NCBI GenBank assembly: GCA_014163555.1
Contig: JACJGO010000014.1
Coordinates: 62,001 to 126,000 of the forward strand
Source: Flavisolibacter longurius
Lineage (GTDB): Bacteria > Bacteroidota > Bacteroidia > Chitinophagales > Chitinophagaceae
Direction of reading: 5' to 3'
DNA length: 64,000 nt
Positions 1 to 9,115 of this stretch are shown one piece after another. Below the pieces are notes generated by a model. It worked only from the letters and a program-made list of their open reading frames with translations, was not told the DNA's origin and did not search any database. Both the position numbers and the translations under genes were made by a program. Each line of letters starts with the position of its first letter. Position 1 is the first letter of the stretch.

Positions 1-96
1 TCGTTGCAGACCTGCCTGCTGCACTTCATTCTTCACCTCTGCAACAATGTTATTTGAAGGAAGGGATTGTTTAGGCAAAACTGTTGACCAGTACAT
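1..96 (-). CDS. Partial unknown ORF running off the left edge
   Basis: This frame is open from an ATG at 96 down to base 1, giving 32 codons, and continues beyond the window. The visible residues end with a hydrophilic, helix-like stretch (NNIVAEVKNEVQQAG) that looks more like coding than random sequence. The start lies inside the end of the small membrane ORF at 71-211, overlapping it by 26 bases in another frame, as in translationally coupled pairs. I do not recognise the family. A frameshift joining the two ORFs into one gene is possible. Confidence is low because only the N-terminus is visible. Confidence 0.35.
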   Translation of the reverse strand, partial: MYWSTVLPKQSLPSNNIVAEVKNEVQQAGLQR

Positions 97-211
97 AAAA
101 ACTTACGCCCCAGAATGTCAGGAATAATAAGATCATATAAACAGTTGTCGATACGTGTAATCCGTGTCCCTTCGATTGTTTTTTGATCAGCCTTTCTATC
201 GCATGTTTCAT
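71..211 (-). CDS. Possible small single-pass membrane protein
   Basis: This is a 46-residue frame with a basic N-terminus (MKHAIERLIKKQSKG) followed by one strongly hydrophobic stretch (VYMILLFLTFWGVSFYVLV). That arrangement suits a small membrane protein with its N-terminus inside. It overlaps the start of the minus-strand ORF that leaves the window. An upstream extension to 253 is possible but starts with less convincing sequence. No family was recognised and no clear -7 element lies upstream. The call rests only on length, charge and hydrophobicity. Confidence 0.35.
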   Translation of the reverse strand: MKHAIERLIKKQSKGHGLHVSTTVYMILLFLTFWGVSFYVLVNSFA

Positions 212-417
212 AACCCACAATTTTAAATTCAAGTATATACTTAGGAAATACATGCCAATTCTTTCTTCGCCTTAAATTTTATTCTAAATCATTGATTATA
301 ATATAATTTGTGGAGGCACAACCACAGTGTATTGTAGAACGTTTTCGGCTCTGGCCAGGCGGATTTATGATCTGTTCCCCGGGCTTAATTTCGGTGGAGG
401 ATTTCTACATTTGTGTT

Positions 418-879
418 ATGTATTCGAAACAGGAGGCGTCGCAATTAAAGCAGGAATTCTGGACAGCATTGGGACAATACATGGCGCCGGTTGCATCGTT
501 CGAAGGCGAAAGTATTAATTGGGTTAATTACAAAACAGGAGAGAAGGATATTTCATTTCGTATGCTAGCCGACAATAAAAAGGCAAGCATCGCCATCATA
601 CTAACGCATAAAGACCCGGAAATTCAGCAAATTTTTTTTGAGCAATTTCTACAGGTAAAAAACCTATTTGTGTCTTCTGTGGGAAACGACTGGAACTGGC
701 AGTTGCACACAGTTGACAGCTTTGGACGCATGGTATCCATAATTTCTACGGAAAGGGAAGGGCTGTCTATTTTTAAAAGGGAAGACTGGCCCGAACTGAT
801 TTCTTTTTTTAAAACCAATATCATTTCTCTTGACACCTTCTGGAGTAAGGTGAAATATGGTTTTGAAAGCTTGCGTTGA
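418..879 (+). CDS. DUF4268 domain protein
   Basis: A 153-residue cytosolic protein that resembles DUF4268 proteins of Bacteroidota; their molecular role is not known. The N-terminus (MYSKQEASQLKQEFWTALGQ) and the later INWVNYKTG and FRMLADNKKASIAI stretches are typical of the family. The domain fills the whole protein. I placed the start at the ATG at 418. An in-frame GTG at 310 would add 36 residues, including cysteine-rich sequence that does not belong to the family. It stands alone, with about 200 bases of AT-rich DNA upstream. A related fold is known in restriction-associated nucleases, but nothing here shows nuclease residues. Confidence 0.75.
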   Translation: MYSKQEASQLKQEFWTALGQYMAPVASFEGESINWVNYKTGEKDISFRMLADNKKASIAIILTHKDPEIQQIFFEQFLQVKNLFVSSVGNDWNWQLHTVDSFGRMVSIISTEREGLSIFKREDWPELISFFKTNIISLDTFWSKVKYGFESLR

Positions 880-953
880 TTTTAACACCCTGTTGGAGCA
901 TATGCAACCAACCTTGGCTATTTTTAGTCCTGTTTAAAACTGAAACGGTTCTT

Positions 954-1460
954 ATGAAAAATTTTTTCCTGCTCTTGTTCCTCTTTCCTGCGGCTGCGTT
1001 TGCACAGGATTGTAATTTAAAAAAGTCGGTGGATCCTTTCAACCACCAAACAAAGCTTTCTTCAGGTTTTCAAAACTTTACCGGAAATGGCCTTACAGTT
1101 TCCATTTCGGCGGATGCTACCCAAAAAGAAATTGATTTTTTTATCTGGATCAAAGGCGACAACCGTTGTTTTGATGCTGAGTCCACAGCCAATGTTATTT
1201 TTGAAGGGGAGCGAACCAAAGCTAACTTCAGAAACGCCGGTTCTATGAATTGTGATGGGGCGTTTCATTTTGTATTTAAAAATACACCAACTACACAATC
1301 CTGGCTGAACCGGCTGGTAACTAAAAAAGTTGCCTCTATCAAGTTGACAGGGACGGGCGGAAAGGAGTTGGTGCTGGCCTTTAACGATGAACAAAAAGCA
1401 ATGTTCCAGAACATGGCAGCCTGTATAGCCACGCAAGCCAAAACATTGTTGGCTCCCTGA
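954..1460 (+). CDS. Secreted protein of unknown function
   Basis: A 168-residue protein with a clear Sec signal peptide: lysine, a leucine-rich core, then AAAFAQ, with cleavage predicted after about residue 18. The mature part is mostly beta-rich and contains four cysteines (in QDCNLKK, NRCFDAES, NCDGAF and AACIATQ) that could form disulfides in the periplasm. No family was recognised. The start is the ATG directly before the signal peptide; an upstream in-frame start would put non-signal sequence in front of it. A strong intrinsic terminator follows at 1484-1509, so this is probably a single-gene transcript. Confidence 0.65.
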   Translation: MKNFFLLLFLFPAAAFAQDCNLKKSVDPFNHQTKLSSGFQNFTGNGLTVSISADATQKEIDFFIWIKGDNRCFDAESTANVIFEGERTKANFRNAGSMNCDGAFHFVFKNTPTTQSWLNRLVTKKVASIKLTGTGGKELVLAFNDEQKAMFQNMAACIATQAKTLLAP

Positions 1461-1483
1461 TGAATTAATTACGCAAATAAAAA

Positions 1484-1509
1484 ATCCTCGCTTCGGTGAG
1501 GATTTTTTT
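1484..1509 (+). terminator. Intrinsic terminator with UUCG tetraloop
   Basis: The arms ATCCTCGC and GTGAGGAT close a TTCG loop (one G-T pair), and seven T follow. It lies 24 bases after the secreted-protein stop. Confidence 0.9.
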
Positions 1510-1593
1510 GTTACTGACACTGTCGCATCTACCGAAATGATCTCTTTTTCCCTTTCCGCACATCTTATTATCTTTCGCCCCTATTCACTGTTT

Positions 1594-4044
1594 ATGCGAA
1601 TTGTCTCTTTTGTCACCAGCACAGTTATCACACTTGTCCTCATATTTGTCCTGAACAAACGATGGGATGCCATACCGGCTCTAGGAAAATTCATAAGTCC
1701 GCAATCAGGGTTTTGGCAGGCGGCCGAATCCAATGGCGAAGACCTGAGTGAAGAGCTGGTATTTACCAATTTGCAGGGAAAGGTGGATGTATATCTTGAT
1801 GAGAGGTTGGTACCGCATGTGTTTGCCGACAATGACAATGACGCCTATTTCGTCCAGGGATACCTGCACGCCAAATACCGGCTCTGGCAGATGGATTTTC
1901 AATCAAGAGCTGCCGCCGGCAGGTTAAGCGAAGTGCTCAACAATGATCGCTTGTTGAATTATGACCGGTTGCAACGACGGATGGGCATGGTGCATGCTGC
2001 TGAAGTTATGGTGGCAGAGATGGAGAAAGATCCGCAAACAAAACAGGCATTGAATGCCTATACGGCCGGTGTCAACGCTTATATAAATAAACTGACGGAA
2101 GCCTCACTGCCGCTTGAATTCAAATTGCTTGGTTACCAGCCTGAGAAATGGAGCAACCTGAAAATAGCCCTGTTTATTAAATTGATGTCGGCTGACCTTG
2201 CAGGGTTGAGTTATGCCAGGGATTTGGAGTTCACCAATCAAAAAGCGGTTTTTTCCCAAAAGCAAATGGCCATTTTATTTCCCCAGGTAGATGACTCCTT
2301 ACAACCTATCATTCCTCCGGGAACACCCTTCCAGGCCAATGCACCCATTCCCGCAACTCCTGCAACAGTCGATTCACTTTATTACAGTGTTGATTCTACA
2401 GTGAATCCGGTACAGGTTCCAAAACCGGTTGATATAAAAGGGAGCAACAACTGGGCAGTTAGTGGAAGTAAAACAAAGAGCGGTGCGGCCATTTTGTGTA
2501 ACGATCCTCACCTTCGGTTAACGCTTCCGGCTATCTGGTTCGAGATGCAAATGCATACGCCGACAATGAATGCATATGGTGCTACTTTCCCCAGTATTCC
2601 GGGTGTGGTCATTGGGTTTAATGAAAACATTTCATTTGGGTTTACCAATGCCGGACGGGATGTAATCGATTATTACAAGATCCGTTTTAAAGACGAAAGT
2701 CGTCGCGAGTACTGGTACAACGGCCGTTGGCAGCCGGTTAAAATGCGGGTAGAAGAGGTGAAACGCCTCGGGAAAGATACTTTCCTGGATTCTGTAGCCT
2801 ATACGGTTTTTGGCCCGGTTATCTACGATCATACCTTTAACAATGACGACTCGACGCTGAACACATCCGTTGCCATGCGCTGGACAGCCCACGATCCTTC
2901 CAATGAATTGCTAATGTGGATGAAGTTGAACCGGGCGAAAAATTATGACGAGTATGCCAACGCCATCAAACACTTCAGCACTCCCGGGCAGAACATGATT
3001 TTTGCTTCCAAAACCGGCGACATTGCTATCTGGCAGCAGGGCAGGTTTCCGTTGCGCTGGGAGGGGCAGGGGTTGTATGTTATGCCGGGAGAAGATACGT
3101 CATATGCCTGGAAAGGATGGATACCGCAAAGCGACAATCCCCATGCCGTTAATCCTGCACAAGGGTTTATTCAAAGCGCCAACCAGCGACCGGTGGACAG
3201 CACTTATTCTTATTTTATTCCCGGTGATTATTTTACGCCACGCGGTGTAGCCGTTCACCAGCAACTAAGTGTAATGCAAAACATCACACCGCAGGATATG
3301 ATGAAACTGCAAAATGATGTTTACAGTACCCTGGCTGCAGATGTGGTGCCTTTTTTATTAGCACATATCGACAGCAGTTATGTCAATGATACCGAATGGA
3401 AATTCATGGATGAATTAAAAAACTGGAACTACCAGGTGACGGCTGAAAATAAAGCTCCCACGATTTATCAAACCTGGTTTGATTCCCTTGAAAAAGTGAT
3501 CTGGCGGGATGAATTTTCCACCGTAGGCAAAACCGTTACCTATCCTTCAGAGCAAACACTGTTTGAAGTTTTGAAACGGGACTCTGCCAGCAAGGTTATC
3601 GACAATATTTTTACCCCACAGGTTGAATCTTTGAATCAACAAGTCACGACTGCCTTCAAGATGGCGGCAACGCAACTTACCAAAGAAGAAATGCAGAACG
3701 ACCTTGTCTGGTGGAAACACAAAGAAAGTTCCATACAACACCTCTTGCGGGATGCCGTTCCTGCATTTGGACGTTTTAAGATTAAAGCAGGCGGTTGGGG
3801 AAATGTCATCAACGCGTATGGGAAAACAAATGGTCCAAGTTGGCGAATGATTGTGCACATGACGCCGGAAATAGAGGCGTACGGCATTTATCCGGCCGGG
3901 CAAAGCGGTAACCCCGGTTCGCGGTTTTACGACAATTTTATCGATGATTGGATAGCCGGCAAATACTACCGGTTGTGGATGATGAAAGCCAATGAATCGG
4001 ACGACAAGCGTATTATTGGTAAGATCAGTTTTTCAAAAGCCTAA
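1594..4044 (+). CDS. Penicillin acylase family N-terminal-nucleophile hydrolase
   Basis: This enzyme belongs to the penicillin amidase family (S45), periplasmic amidases that cleave amide bonds of acylated substrates such as beta-lactams or acyl-homoserine lactones. From the ATG at 1594 it is 816 residues. A hydrophobic signal or anchor lies at about 3-20. The A chain is followed by the self-cleavage site Gly283-Ser284 in KGSNNWAVSG, so Ser284 becomes the nucleophile. The NDPHL motif about 25 residues later is typical of the family. An ATG at 1537 would add 19 residues ahead of the signal and is less likely. The natural substrate cannot be told from sequence. The next gene begins 9 bases downstream. 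Confidence 0.92.
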   Translation: MRIVSFVTSTVITLVLIFVLNKRWDAIPALGKFISPQSGFWQAAESNGEDLSEELVFTNLQGKVDVYLDERLVPHVFADNDNDAYFVQGYLHAKYRLWQMDFQSRAAAGRLSEVLNNDRLLNYDRLQRRMGMVHAAEVMVAEMEKDPQTKQALNAYTAGVNAYINKLTEASLPLEFKLLGYQPEKWSNLKIALFIKLMSADLAGLSYARDLEFTNQKAVFSQKQMAILFPQVDDSLQPIIPPGTPFQANAPIPATPATVDSLYYSVDSTVNPVQVPKPVDIKGSNNWAVSGSKTKSGAAILCNDPHLRLTLPAIWFEMQMHTPTMNAYGATFPSIPGVVIGFNENISFGFTNAGRDVIDYYKIRFKDESRREYWYNGRWQPVKMRVEEVKRLGKDTFLDSVAYTVFGPVIYDHTFNNDDSTLNTSVAMRWTAHDPSNELLMWMKLNRAKNYDEYANAIKHFSTPGQNMIFASKTGDIAIWQQGRFPLRWEGQGLYVMPGEDTSYAWKGWIPQSDNPHAVNPAQGFIQSANQRPVDSTYSYFIPGDYFTPRGVAVHQQLSVMQNITPQDMMKLQNDVYSTLAADVVPFLLAHIDSSYVNDTEWKFMDELKNWNYQVTAENKAPTIYQTWFDSLEKVIWRDEFSTVGKTVTYPSEQTLFEVLKRDSASKVIDNIFTPQVESLNQQVTTAFKMAATQLTKEEMQNDLVWWKHKESSIQHLLRDAVPAFGRFKIKAGGWGNVINAYGKTNGPSWRMIVHMTPEIEAYGIYPAGQSGNPGSRFYDNFIDDWIAGKYYRLWMMKANESDDKRIIGKISFSKA

Positions 4045-4053
4045 ACTTATTGC

Positions 4054-4416
4054 ATGCGATTTTTATTAGCCACTTTATTAACGGCTGCGTTTAGTTTTAT
4101 TGCGGGTCTTTTTTTGCCCTGGTGGAGCCTGGCCATAATTGCATTTCTGGTTGCCTTGCTCATCCGCCAAAAAACCGGTTTTGCTTTTCTCTCTGCTTTT
4201 ACGGCTCTCTTTTTTTTGTGGGGAGGATTGGCATTGCTGATTCATATTCAAAATGATGGCGTGCTTGCCAAAAAAATGGCCGAGCTTTTCCCCCTGCAGG
4301 GACAATCCTTTTATCTTATTCTGTTAACGGCAACAGTGGGTGCCCTGGTTGCGGGTTTTGCTGCCATGAGCGGCAGTTCGTTAGCACCTATAATAAATAG
4401 AAGACGTGAGAGATAA
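4054..4416 (+). CDS. Small hydrophobic membrane protein
   Basis: A 120-residue protein with three to four membrane segments (about 5-20, 24-36, 44-65 and 84-105) and a basic tail ending INRRRER. It contains no polar catalytic motif. It begins 9 bases after the acylase-family gene and ends 49 bases before the DUF5686 gene, so the three are probably co-transcribed. Similar unnamed proteins sit beside acylase or DUF5686 genes in Bacteroidota, but that is recollection rather than something visible here. The function is unknown. Confidence 0.7.
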   Translation: MRFLLATLLTAAFSFIAGLFLPWWSLAIIAFLVALLIRQKTGFAFLSAFTALFFLWGGLALLIHIQNDGVLAKKMAELFPLQGQSFYLILLTATVGALVAGFAAMSGSSLAPIINRRRER

Positions 4417-4465
4417 GGATACCAGCATTACATTTAATAGGGACAAATCGTCCCATAGTTTTTTA

Positions 4466-6988
4466 ATGAAGCATTTTCGGATCCGGAAATGCCTTTTCTT
4501 TTTAATTCTTTTTTGTTGCTCCTTCAGTTCATTATTCGCTGGTACTATTAGCGGAAAGGTGACCGAAGAAAAAGGAGAGGTGCTGCCGTTTGCTTCAGTA
4601 ACTGTAAAGAATACCGGAAAAGGTGTTGTAGCCAATAGCCAGGGACAATACACAATCATTCTCGATCCCGGTGATTATGTGCTCGTTTGCCAGTATGTTG
4701 GTTACAAAACCGAAGAACGCAGTATTCGTGTCACCGGTGAAAACCACGTCGAAAATTTCACGCTGCTGCCGCAAAACCTAAGGATGCCGGAAGTCGTTAT
4801 CAGGAAAGGAGAAGATCCGGCGATTGCCATTATGCGGCAAGCCATCAAAAAGCGGGAAGAACACAACCGTCAAATCGATTCGTTTATGGTGGATGTGTAT
4901 ATAAAAGGCTTGCTCCGTTCGAGGGCCATCCCGGACAGAGTGCTGGGACAAAAAATCAATAAATCGGAATTGGAACGCAGTGGTATCGATTCATCAGGAC
5001 AAGGTATTTTGTTCCTGTCAGAGTCGCTTACAAAAGTTGCCTACAAGCATCCCGGCAAGCTGAAAATGGAAGTGGTTTCTTCGCGGCAAAGTGGTGGAGG
5101 TTTTGGTATCAGCGTTCCGTTTTTTGTCAACTTTTACACCAACAATGTATCCCTGTTCAGCGGCGATCTCAATCCACGCGGTTTTGTTTCCCCCCTGGCT
5201 GATGGGGCTTTTCATTTTTATACGTTTCGCTTTGAAGGCAATTTTTTTGAAGAAGGAAGGATGATCAATCGCATACGTGTTTCTCCGCGAAGAAAAAACG
5301 AGCCATTGTTTGATGGTTTTGTGCAGATCATTGACGAAGAGTGGCGGATTCACAGCCTTAGCCTTTCCGTAACCAAAGATTATGGACTGGAATTGCTGGA
5401 TACGGTTCAGGTTACGCAGGCACATTTTCCGGTAGCGAAAAATATATGGCGAACGCAAAACCAGGTTGTTTCAGTGGCTGCCAACATGTTTGGTTTTTCC
5501 GTTGCCGGCGATTTTTTAAACGTATACAGTAATTATAACCTAGCGCCTGCTTTCAAACGGAAGTTTTTTGACAGGGTCATAATGAAATACGACTCTGCAT
5601 TTAACAAACGCGATAGCCTGTATTGGACGCAGGTTAGGCCTGTGCCTCTGGAGAAGGACGAAAAGCAGGATTTTGTACTGAAGGACAGTTTGTACAAAGC
5701 AGACCGTGAAGCCATGTTTTCGCAAAAAGCCATTGATTCGCTACGCAAGGCTCAAAAACCAATACGACCGATCCAGTTTTTGCGTGGAGGCATCACCCGC
5801 AATTTTTATTCTACGTCCGCTTATAAAACCTACAAATTCGAACCTTTTCTAAAAGGGTTACAGTACAATACCGTGGAAGGTGTTTCTCTTTCGGCTCAAC
5901 AGAATTTTGCTGTCCGGCCCAAAGAAGGAGCCTGGCGATACGAGGTCGATTGGAATACCCGTTACGGATTCAATAATAAACACCTGAATTCTTTTGCCAC
6001 CATTAGCCTCCTTCCGAAAACAGACTCCTTTCGCAACCGCACATTGCGTATCAGCGGAGGCAAAAGAGTGTTGCAGTTGAACCGAGAATCTCCCATTGAT
6101 GAGACAACCAATTCCATTTCTACACTGTTCTACCGGCGCAACTACCTAAAAATTTATGAAGCCTGGTTTGGTCGGATAGAATACAACAAGTCGTTTGAAA
6201 GCGGCTTTCGGTTTTCTTTTGTTGCCAATTACGAAGACCGTTTGCCTCTAATGAACCGATCGGACTTTTCTTTCTTTTACAAACACAGGGAGTTGTTGCC
6301 CAATCATCCAAAAGAACTCGAAGCAATCCCTTTTGTTCCTCATTCCGCCACCGTTGCTTCGGCTGTGATTACCTATCAGCCCGGGCAACGCTACATTGAA
6401 TTTCCGCACCGTAAAATTGCGATTGGTTCAAACTATCCTGTGCTCGAACTGGCTTATTCCCGGGGCATTCCAAAGCTTTTCAACAGCACAGCCGATTTTG
6501 ACAAATGGAAGTTCACTGTTTCAGACGATCTCAACTTGAAATTGGGTGGGACTTTCCGATACCGTGTTAGCACAGGTGGTTTTCTTTCAGCCCGGCAGGT
6601 CGATATTCCGGACTTTCAGCACTTTAATGGAAACCAAGTCCTCTTTACGTTTGATTACCTCAATACCTTTCAGCTTGCACCTTATTACCGGTATAGCAAC
6701 ACAGAATCTTTTTACACCGTTCTGCATGCAGAGCACCACTTCAATGGAATGCTCACCAACAAGATTCCCCTGTTTAATAAATTAAAGTGGAACCTGGTAG
6801 CGGGTACCAACACGTTTTATGTGAACCGTGACAACTATTATGTTGAAGCGTTTGCAGGGCTTGAGAATATATTTAAAATCTTCAGGGTAGACCTGGTAAC
6901 AGCGCTGCAGGCCGAACCTGGTCGGCAATGGGGTGTTCGGGTAGGTTTCGGAGGTGTTATAGGAAATGGTATTCGGCGGAGCCGGTAA
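4466..6988 (+). CDS. DUF5686 outer-membrane protein with carboxypeptidase-like domain
   Basis: An 840-residue envelope protein. A signal peptide (FFLILFCCSFSSLFAG) is followed by a CarboxypepD_reg-like beta-sandwich at about 26-110 (GTISGKVTEEKGEVLPFASV), then a long beta-rich region of the DUF5686 family that ends in barrel-like strands. The architecture resembles TonB-dependent receptors but lacks a plug. These proteins are thought to be outer-membrane barrels of unknown cargo. I preferred the ATG at 4466, just before the signal, to an in-frame GTG at 4406 that overlaps the preceding gene. It is the last gene of a three-gene run. Confidence 0.85.
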   Translation: MKHFRIRKCLFFLILFCCSFSSLFAGTISGKVTEEKGEVLPFASVTVKNTGKGVVANSQGQYTIILDPGDYVLVCQYVGYKTEERSIRVTGENHVENFTLLPQNLRMPEVVIRKGEDPAIAIMRQAIKKREEHNRQIDSFMVDVYIKGLLRSRAIPDRVLGQKINKSELERSGIDSSGQGILFLSESLTKVAYKHPGKLKMEVVSSRQSGGGFGISVPFFVNFYTNNVSLFSGDLNPRGFVSPLADGAFHFYTFRFEGNFFEEGRMINRIRVSPRRKNEPLFDGFVQIIDEEWRIHSLSLSVTKDYGLELLDTVQVTQAHFPVAKNIWRTQNQVVSVAANMFGFSVAGDFLNVYSNYNLAPAFKRKFFDRVIMKYDSAFNKRDSLYWTQVRPVPLEKDEKQDFVLKDSLYKADREAMFSQKAIDSLRKAQKPIRPIQFLRGGITRNFYSTSAYKTYKFEPFLKGLQYNTVEGVSLSAQQNFAVRPKEGAWRYEVDWNTRYGFNNKHLNSFATISLLPKTDSFRNRTLRISGGKRVLQLNRESPIDETTNSISTLFYRRNYLKIYEAWFGRIEYNKSFESGFRFSFVANYEDRLPLMNRSDFSFFYKHRELLPNHPKELEAIPFVPHSATVASAVITYQPGQRYIEFPHRKIAIGSNYPVLELAYSRGIPKLFNSTADFDKWKFTVSDDLNLKLGGTFRYRVSTGGFLSARQVDIPDFQHFNGNQVLFTFDYLNTFQLAPYYRYSNTESFYTVLHAEHHFNGMLTNKIPLFNKLKWNLVAGTNTFYVNRDNYYVEAFAGLENIFKIFRVDLVTALQAEPGRQWGVRVGFGGVIGNGIRRSR

Positions 6989-7009
6989 AAATTCTACCCG
7001 TTTAATGCT

Positions 7010-7017
7010 TACATTTG
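7010..7017 (+). promoter_or_regulatory. Bacteroidetes -7 element (TACATTTG)
   Basis: Matches the TAnnTTTG -7 consensus of the Bacteroidetes primary sigma factor. It lies 33 bases before the ATG at 7051. No clear TTG -33 box is visible. Confidence 0.55.
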
Positions 7018-7050
7018 CGTTACCTTATAACCAATTGTAAAGTTATTGTT

Positions 7051-7395
7051 ATGGCATTTAGCACAACTGTTCAACCTGTAGAAAAAACAACTGTACCAGC
7101 CAACCAACCCTCTACTGATATTTCTGATGCGCTGTTAAGCATGGTGCTTCTTTCCATGTACGGTGCGCAAATGAGCAAAAAAACAGTCAGAAAACTCAAG
7201 CGCAATTTTTTCTGGACTTCGATGAAGCTAAAAGCCAAGTCATTTTTTACCCCAAAAGCAGCCGCCGTTTCCGATCGTACACTTATTTACATCATCCTAG
7301 GTGTGGCCCTTTTGGCCTTATTGCTGATCAACCCTGTACTGGTGCTGGCACTCGCCGTTGTGGTACTGATTCTGATTCTAGCCGGAGTTCTGTAA
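7051..7395 (+). CDS. Small membrane protein of unknown function
   Basis: A 114-residue protein. The first half is polar and includes a basic segment (KKTVRKLKRNFF). The C-terminal third is almost entirely hydrophobic (about 83-112) and could form one long or two short membrane helices. The ATG at 7051 is preceded by a good -7 element. An upstream in-frame start at 7015 lies inside that promoter element and is unlikely. I do not recognise the family. The gene is isolated between the DUF5686 gene and trhO. Confidence 0.6.
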   Translation: MAFSTTVQPVEKTTVPANQPSTDISDALLSMVLLSMYGAQMSKKTVRKLKRNFFWTSMKLKAKSFFTPKAAAVSDRTLIYIILGVALLALLLINPVLVLALAVVVLILILAGVL

Positions 7396-7444
7396 GCTGA
7401 CGAAAATCAGGTCTTCTTTCACATTTCAATCAAAGTGTGAAGAG

Positions 7445-7452
7445 TATCTTTG
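7445..7452 (+). promoter_or_regulatory. -7 element (TATCTTTG) of trhO
   Basis: Exact TAnnTTTG match, 54 bases before the trhO ATG. An in-frame upstream start at 7450 falls inside this element, which supports the later start. Confidence 0.6.
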
Positions 7453-7506
7453 CGCCGTTTCCGAAATTTTGTTCACCAGGCATGTGTCCTTAAAATTTCC
7501 AAAAGA

Positions 7507-8568
7507 ATGGCCGTATTACACAACCGCGTTTCTCAAAAGAAACTAAAACAGCGTTTGCTCGAAGAAAAAGAGCAGCGAACAACAATATCATTCTACCAGT
7601 ATTTCCCGATTGCTGAACCGCAGGCATTTCGCGACAGCCTCTATCAGAACCTGGTAATGCTTTCCGTATTCGGACGGATCTATGTTGCCCACGAAGGCAT
7701 CAATGCGCAGATTTCGGTGCCCTCATCCAAGTTTGAGGCATTGAAAGAATACCTTTATTCCATTGAACCTTTAAACGGTATCCGCCTGAATGTGGCCGTG
7801 GATGATGACGGCAAATCGTTTTGGGTGCTGAAAGTGAAAGTGCGGGAAAAGATTGTTGCCGATGGTATAACCGATCCTGAGTTTGACATGCAAAACCGGG
7901 GCAAATATGTCAATGCAACGGAGTTTAACCGCCTGACCGAAGATCCCGAAACCATCGTGGTTGACATGCGCAACCATTATGAATTTGAGGTTGGCCATTT
8001 TGAAAAAGCCATTGAAGTCCCTTCCGATACGTTCAAAGAACAACTTCCCATGGCCGCCGAAATGCTGAAGGAAGCCAAGGACAAAAACATTATCATGTAT
8101 TGCACCGGCGGCATTCGTTGCGAAAAAGCCAGTGCGTATATGCTGCACCAGGGCTTTAAAAATGTTTATCACCTTGAGGGCGGTATTATAAATTATGCCA
8201 ACCAGATAAAAGAAGCCGGGTTGCCTTCCAAATTCCACGGAAAGAATTTTGTTTTTGACAACCGCTTGGGTGAACGCATTACGGAAGAAGTGATTGCCAA
8301 ATGCCACCAGTGCGGAAAACCTGCCGATACGCATGTAAACTGTTCCAATGAAGGCTGTCATCTTTTGTTTATTCAATGCGATGAATGCCGTGAAAAATGG
8401 GAGGGAACCTGCAGTAAGGAATGTTTTGATTTTATTCACCTTCCGGAAGAAGTGCAAAAAGAAAAACGCAAAGGCATTGACAAAGGCCGCAATATTTTTA
8501 ATAAGTCAAGGGCAAGGTTGCGGCCAAAACTGGCAGAACTAAAGGCGGCAGAAAAGGTAGAAGAATAA
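7507..8568 (+). CDS. trhO: tRNA uridine(34) hydroxylase TrhO
   Basis: A rhodanese-family enzyme that uses oxygen to hydroxylate uridine 34 in tRNA, giving 5-hydroxyuridine, the precursor of cmo5U/mcmo5U. The 353-residue product has an N-terminal UPF0176 domain (about 25-120), a rhodanese domain (about 135-245) with the active-site loop CTGGIRC at 199-205, and a C-terminal cysteine-rich segment ([22 protein letters not shown]) that probably binds zinc. The basic tail suits RNA binding. I chose the ATG at 7507 because the -7 element lies upstream of it. No operon partner is visible. Confidence 0.92.
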   Translation: MAVLHNRVSQKKLKQRLLEEKEQRTTISFYQYFPIAEPQAFRDSLYQNLVMLSVFGRIYVAHEGINAQISVPSSKFEALKEYLYSIEPLNGIRLNVAVDDDGKSFWVLKVKVREKIVADGITDPEFDMQNRGKYVNATEFNRLTEDPETIVVDMRNHYEFEVGHFEKAIEVPSDTFKEQLPMAAEMLKEAKDKNIIMYCTGGIRCEKASAYMLHQGFKNVYHLEGGIINYANQIKEAGLPSKFHGKNFVFDNRLGERITEEVIAKCHQCGKPADTHVNCSNEGCHLLFIQCDECREKWEGTCSKECFDFIHLPEEVQKEKRKGIDKGRNIFNKSRARLRPKLAELKAAEKVEE

Positions 8569-8646
8569 AAGTCCTACGAAATATACTCTAATAGAATAAA
8601 TTCATAAAAGGCAATTCAAAACGTTTCTGCCAGGCGGGTTGCCGTT

Positions 8647-8910
8647 TTATGTTTCCAGGCCAAGTGCCGCAGCCTCATTGATCTGGAAATAGGTTTCTCG
8701 GCTTGCGTCCCCAACTTTTTTACGGAGATAATTGTCCATGTTTTCAATGGAATCCGCTTCCCAAACGCAGTTACAAGCATCCATGTTTTGGTTTGGAAAA
8801 ACATTCAATACCCGCTTTACGCCATCTTCCAGAAGTTTCGGGAGGTGTCTTTGCGCCGATGCCCAAAATTCCTCCGTGTTGTGGATGGTATAATTAACGA
8901 CGATGTACAT
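8647..8910 (-). CDS. Hypothetical small protein, possible dimeric alpha-beta barrel
   Basis: An 87-residue protein beginning MYIVVNYTIHNTEEFWASAQ. The pattern of an N-terminal strand, a helix with aromatic residues and a later VWEADSIENMDNYL segment resembles small ferredoxin-like alpha-beta proteins that measure or bind small molecules, such as the ABM or DUF4242 types. I cannot assign a family. It stands alone between trhO and purC, with no neighbour that suggests a role. Confidence 0.55.
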   Translation of the reverse strand: MYIVVNYTIHNTEEFWASAQRHLPKLLEDGVKRVLNVFPNQNMDACNCVWEADSIENMDNYLRKKVGDASRETYFQINEAAALGLET

Positions 8911-9061
8911 ATGAAAATCTTTTCTCCAATGTACTCAGCATTTTGCTTTTTTGCAAGCCTGCTGCAATCCGGGCTGATTATGCGGAATTTATAGGGAAAC
9001 CAATAGCATCCTGCTGTGTAATTCAATTCAGAAAACTTGTTGAACCTAATAAAAGGAAAAT

Positions 9062-9101
9062 AAAAAACCGGTTGTGCATTTTTTCAAATGCACAACCGGT
9101 T
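9062..9101 (-). terminator. Intrinsic terminator of purC
   Basis: The 16-bp arms 9066-9081 and 9086-9101 pair perfectly around a 4-base loop. The A-run at 9062-9067 gives a U-tract on the minus strand, 15 bases past the purC stop. Confidence 0.85.
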
Positions 9102-9115
9102 CAGGAAAGCTATGT

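Noticed and set aside
7771-8457. A 228-codon minus-strand frame opposite trhO
   Set aside because: It lies entirely antisense to a clearly conserved enzyme and has no recognisable motif.
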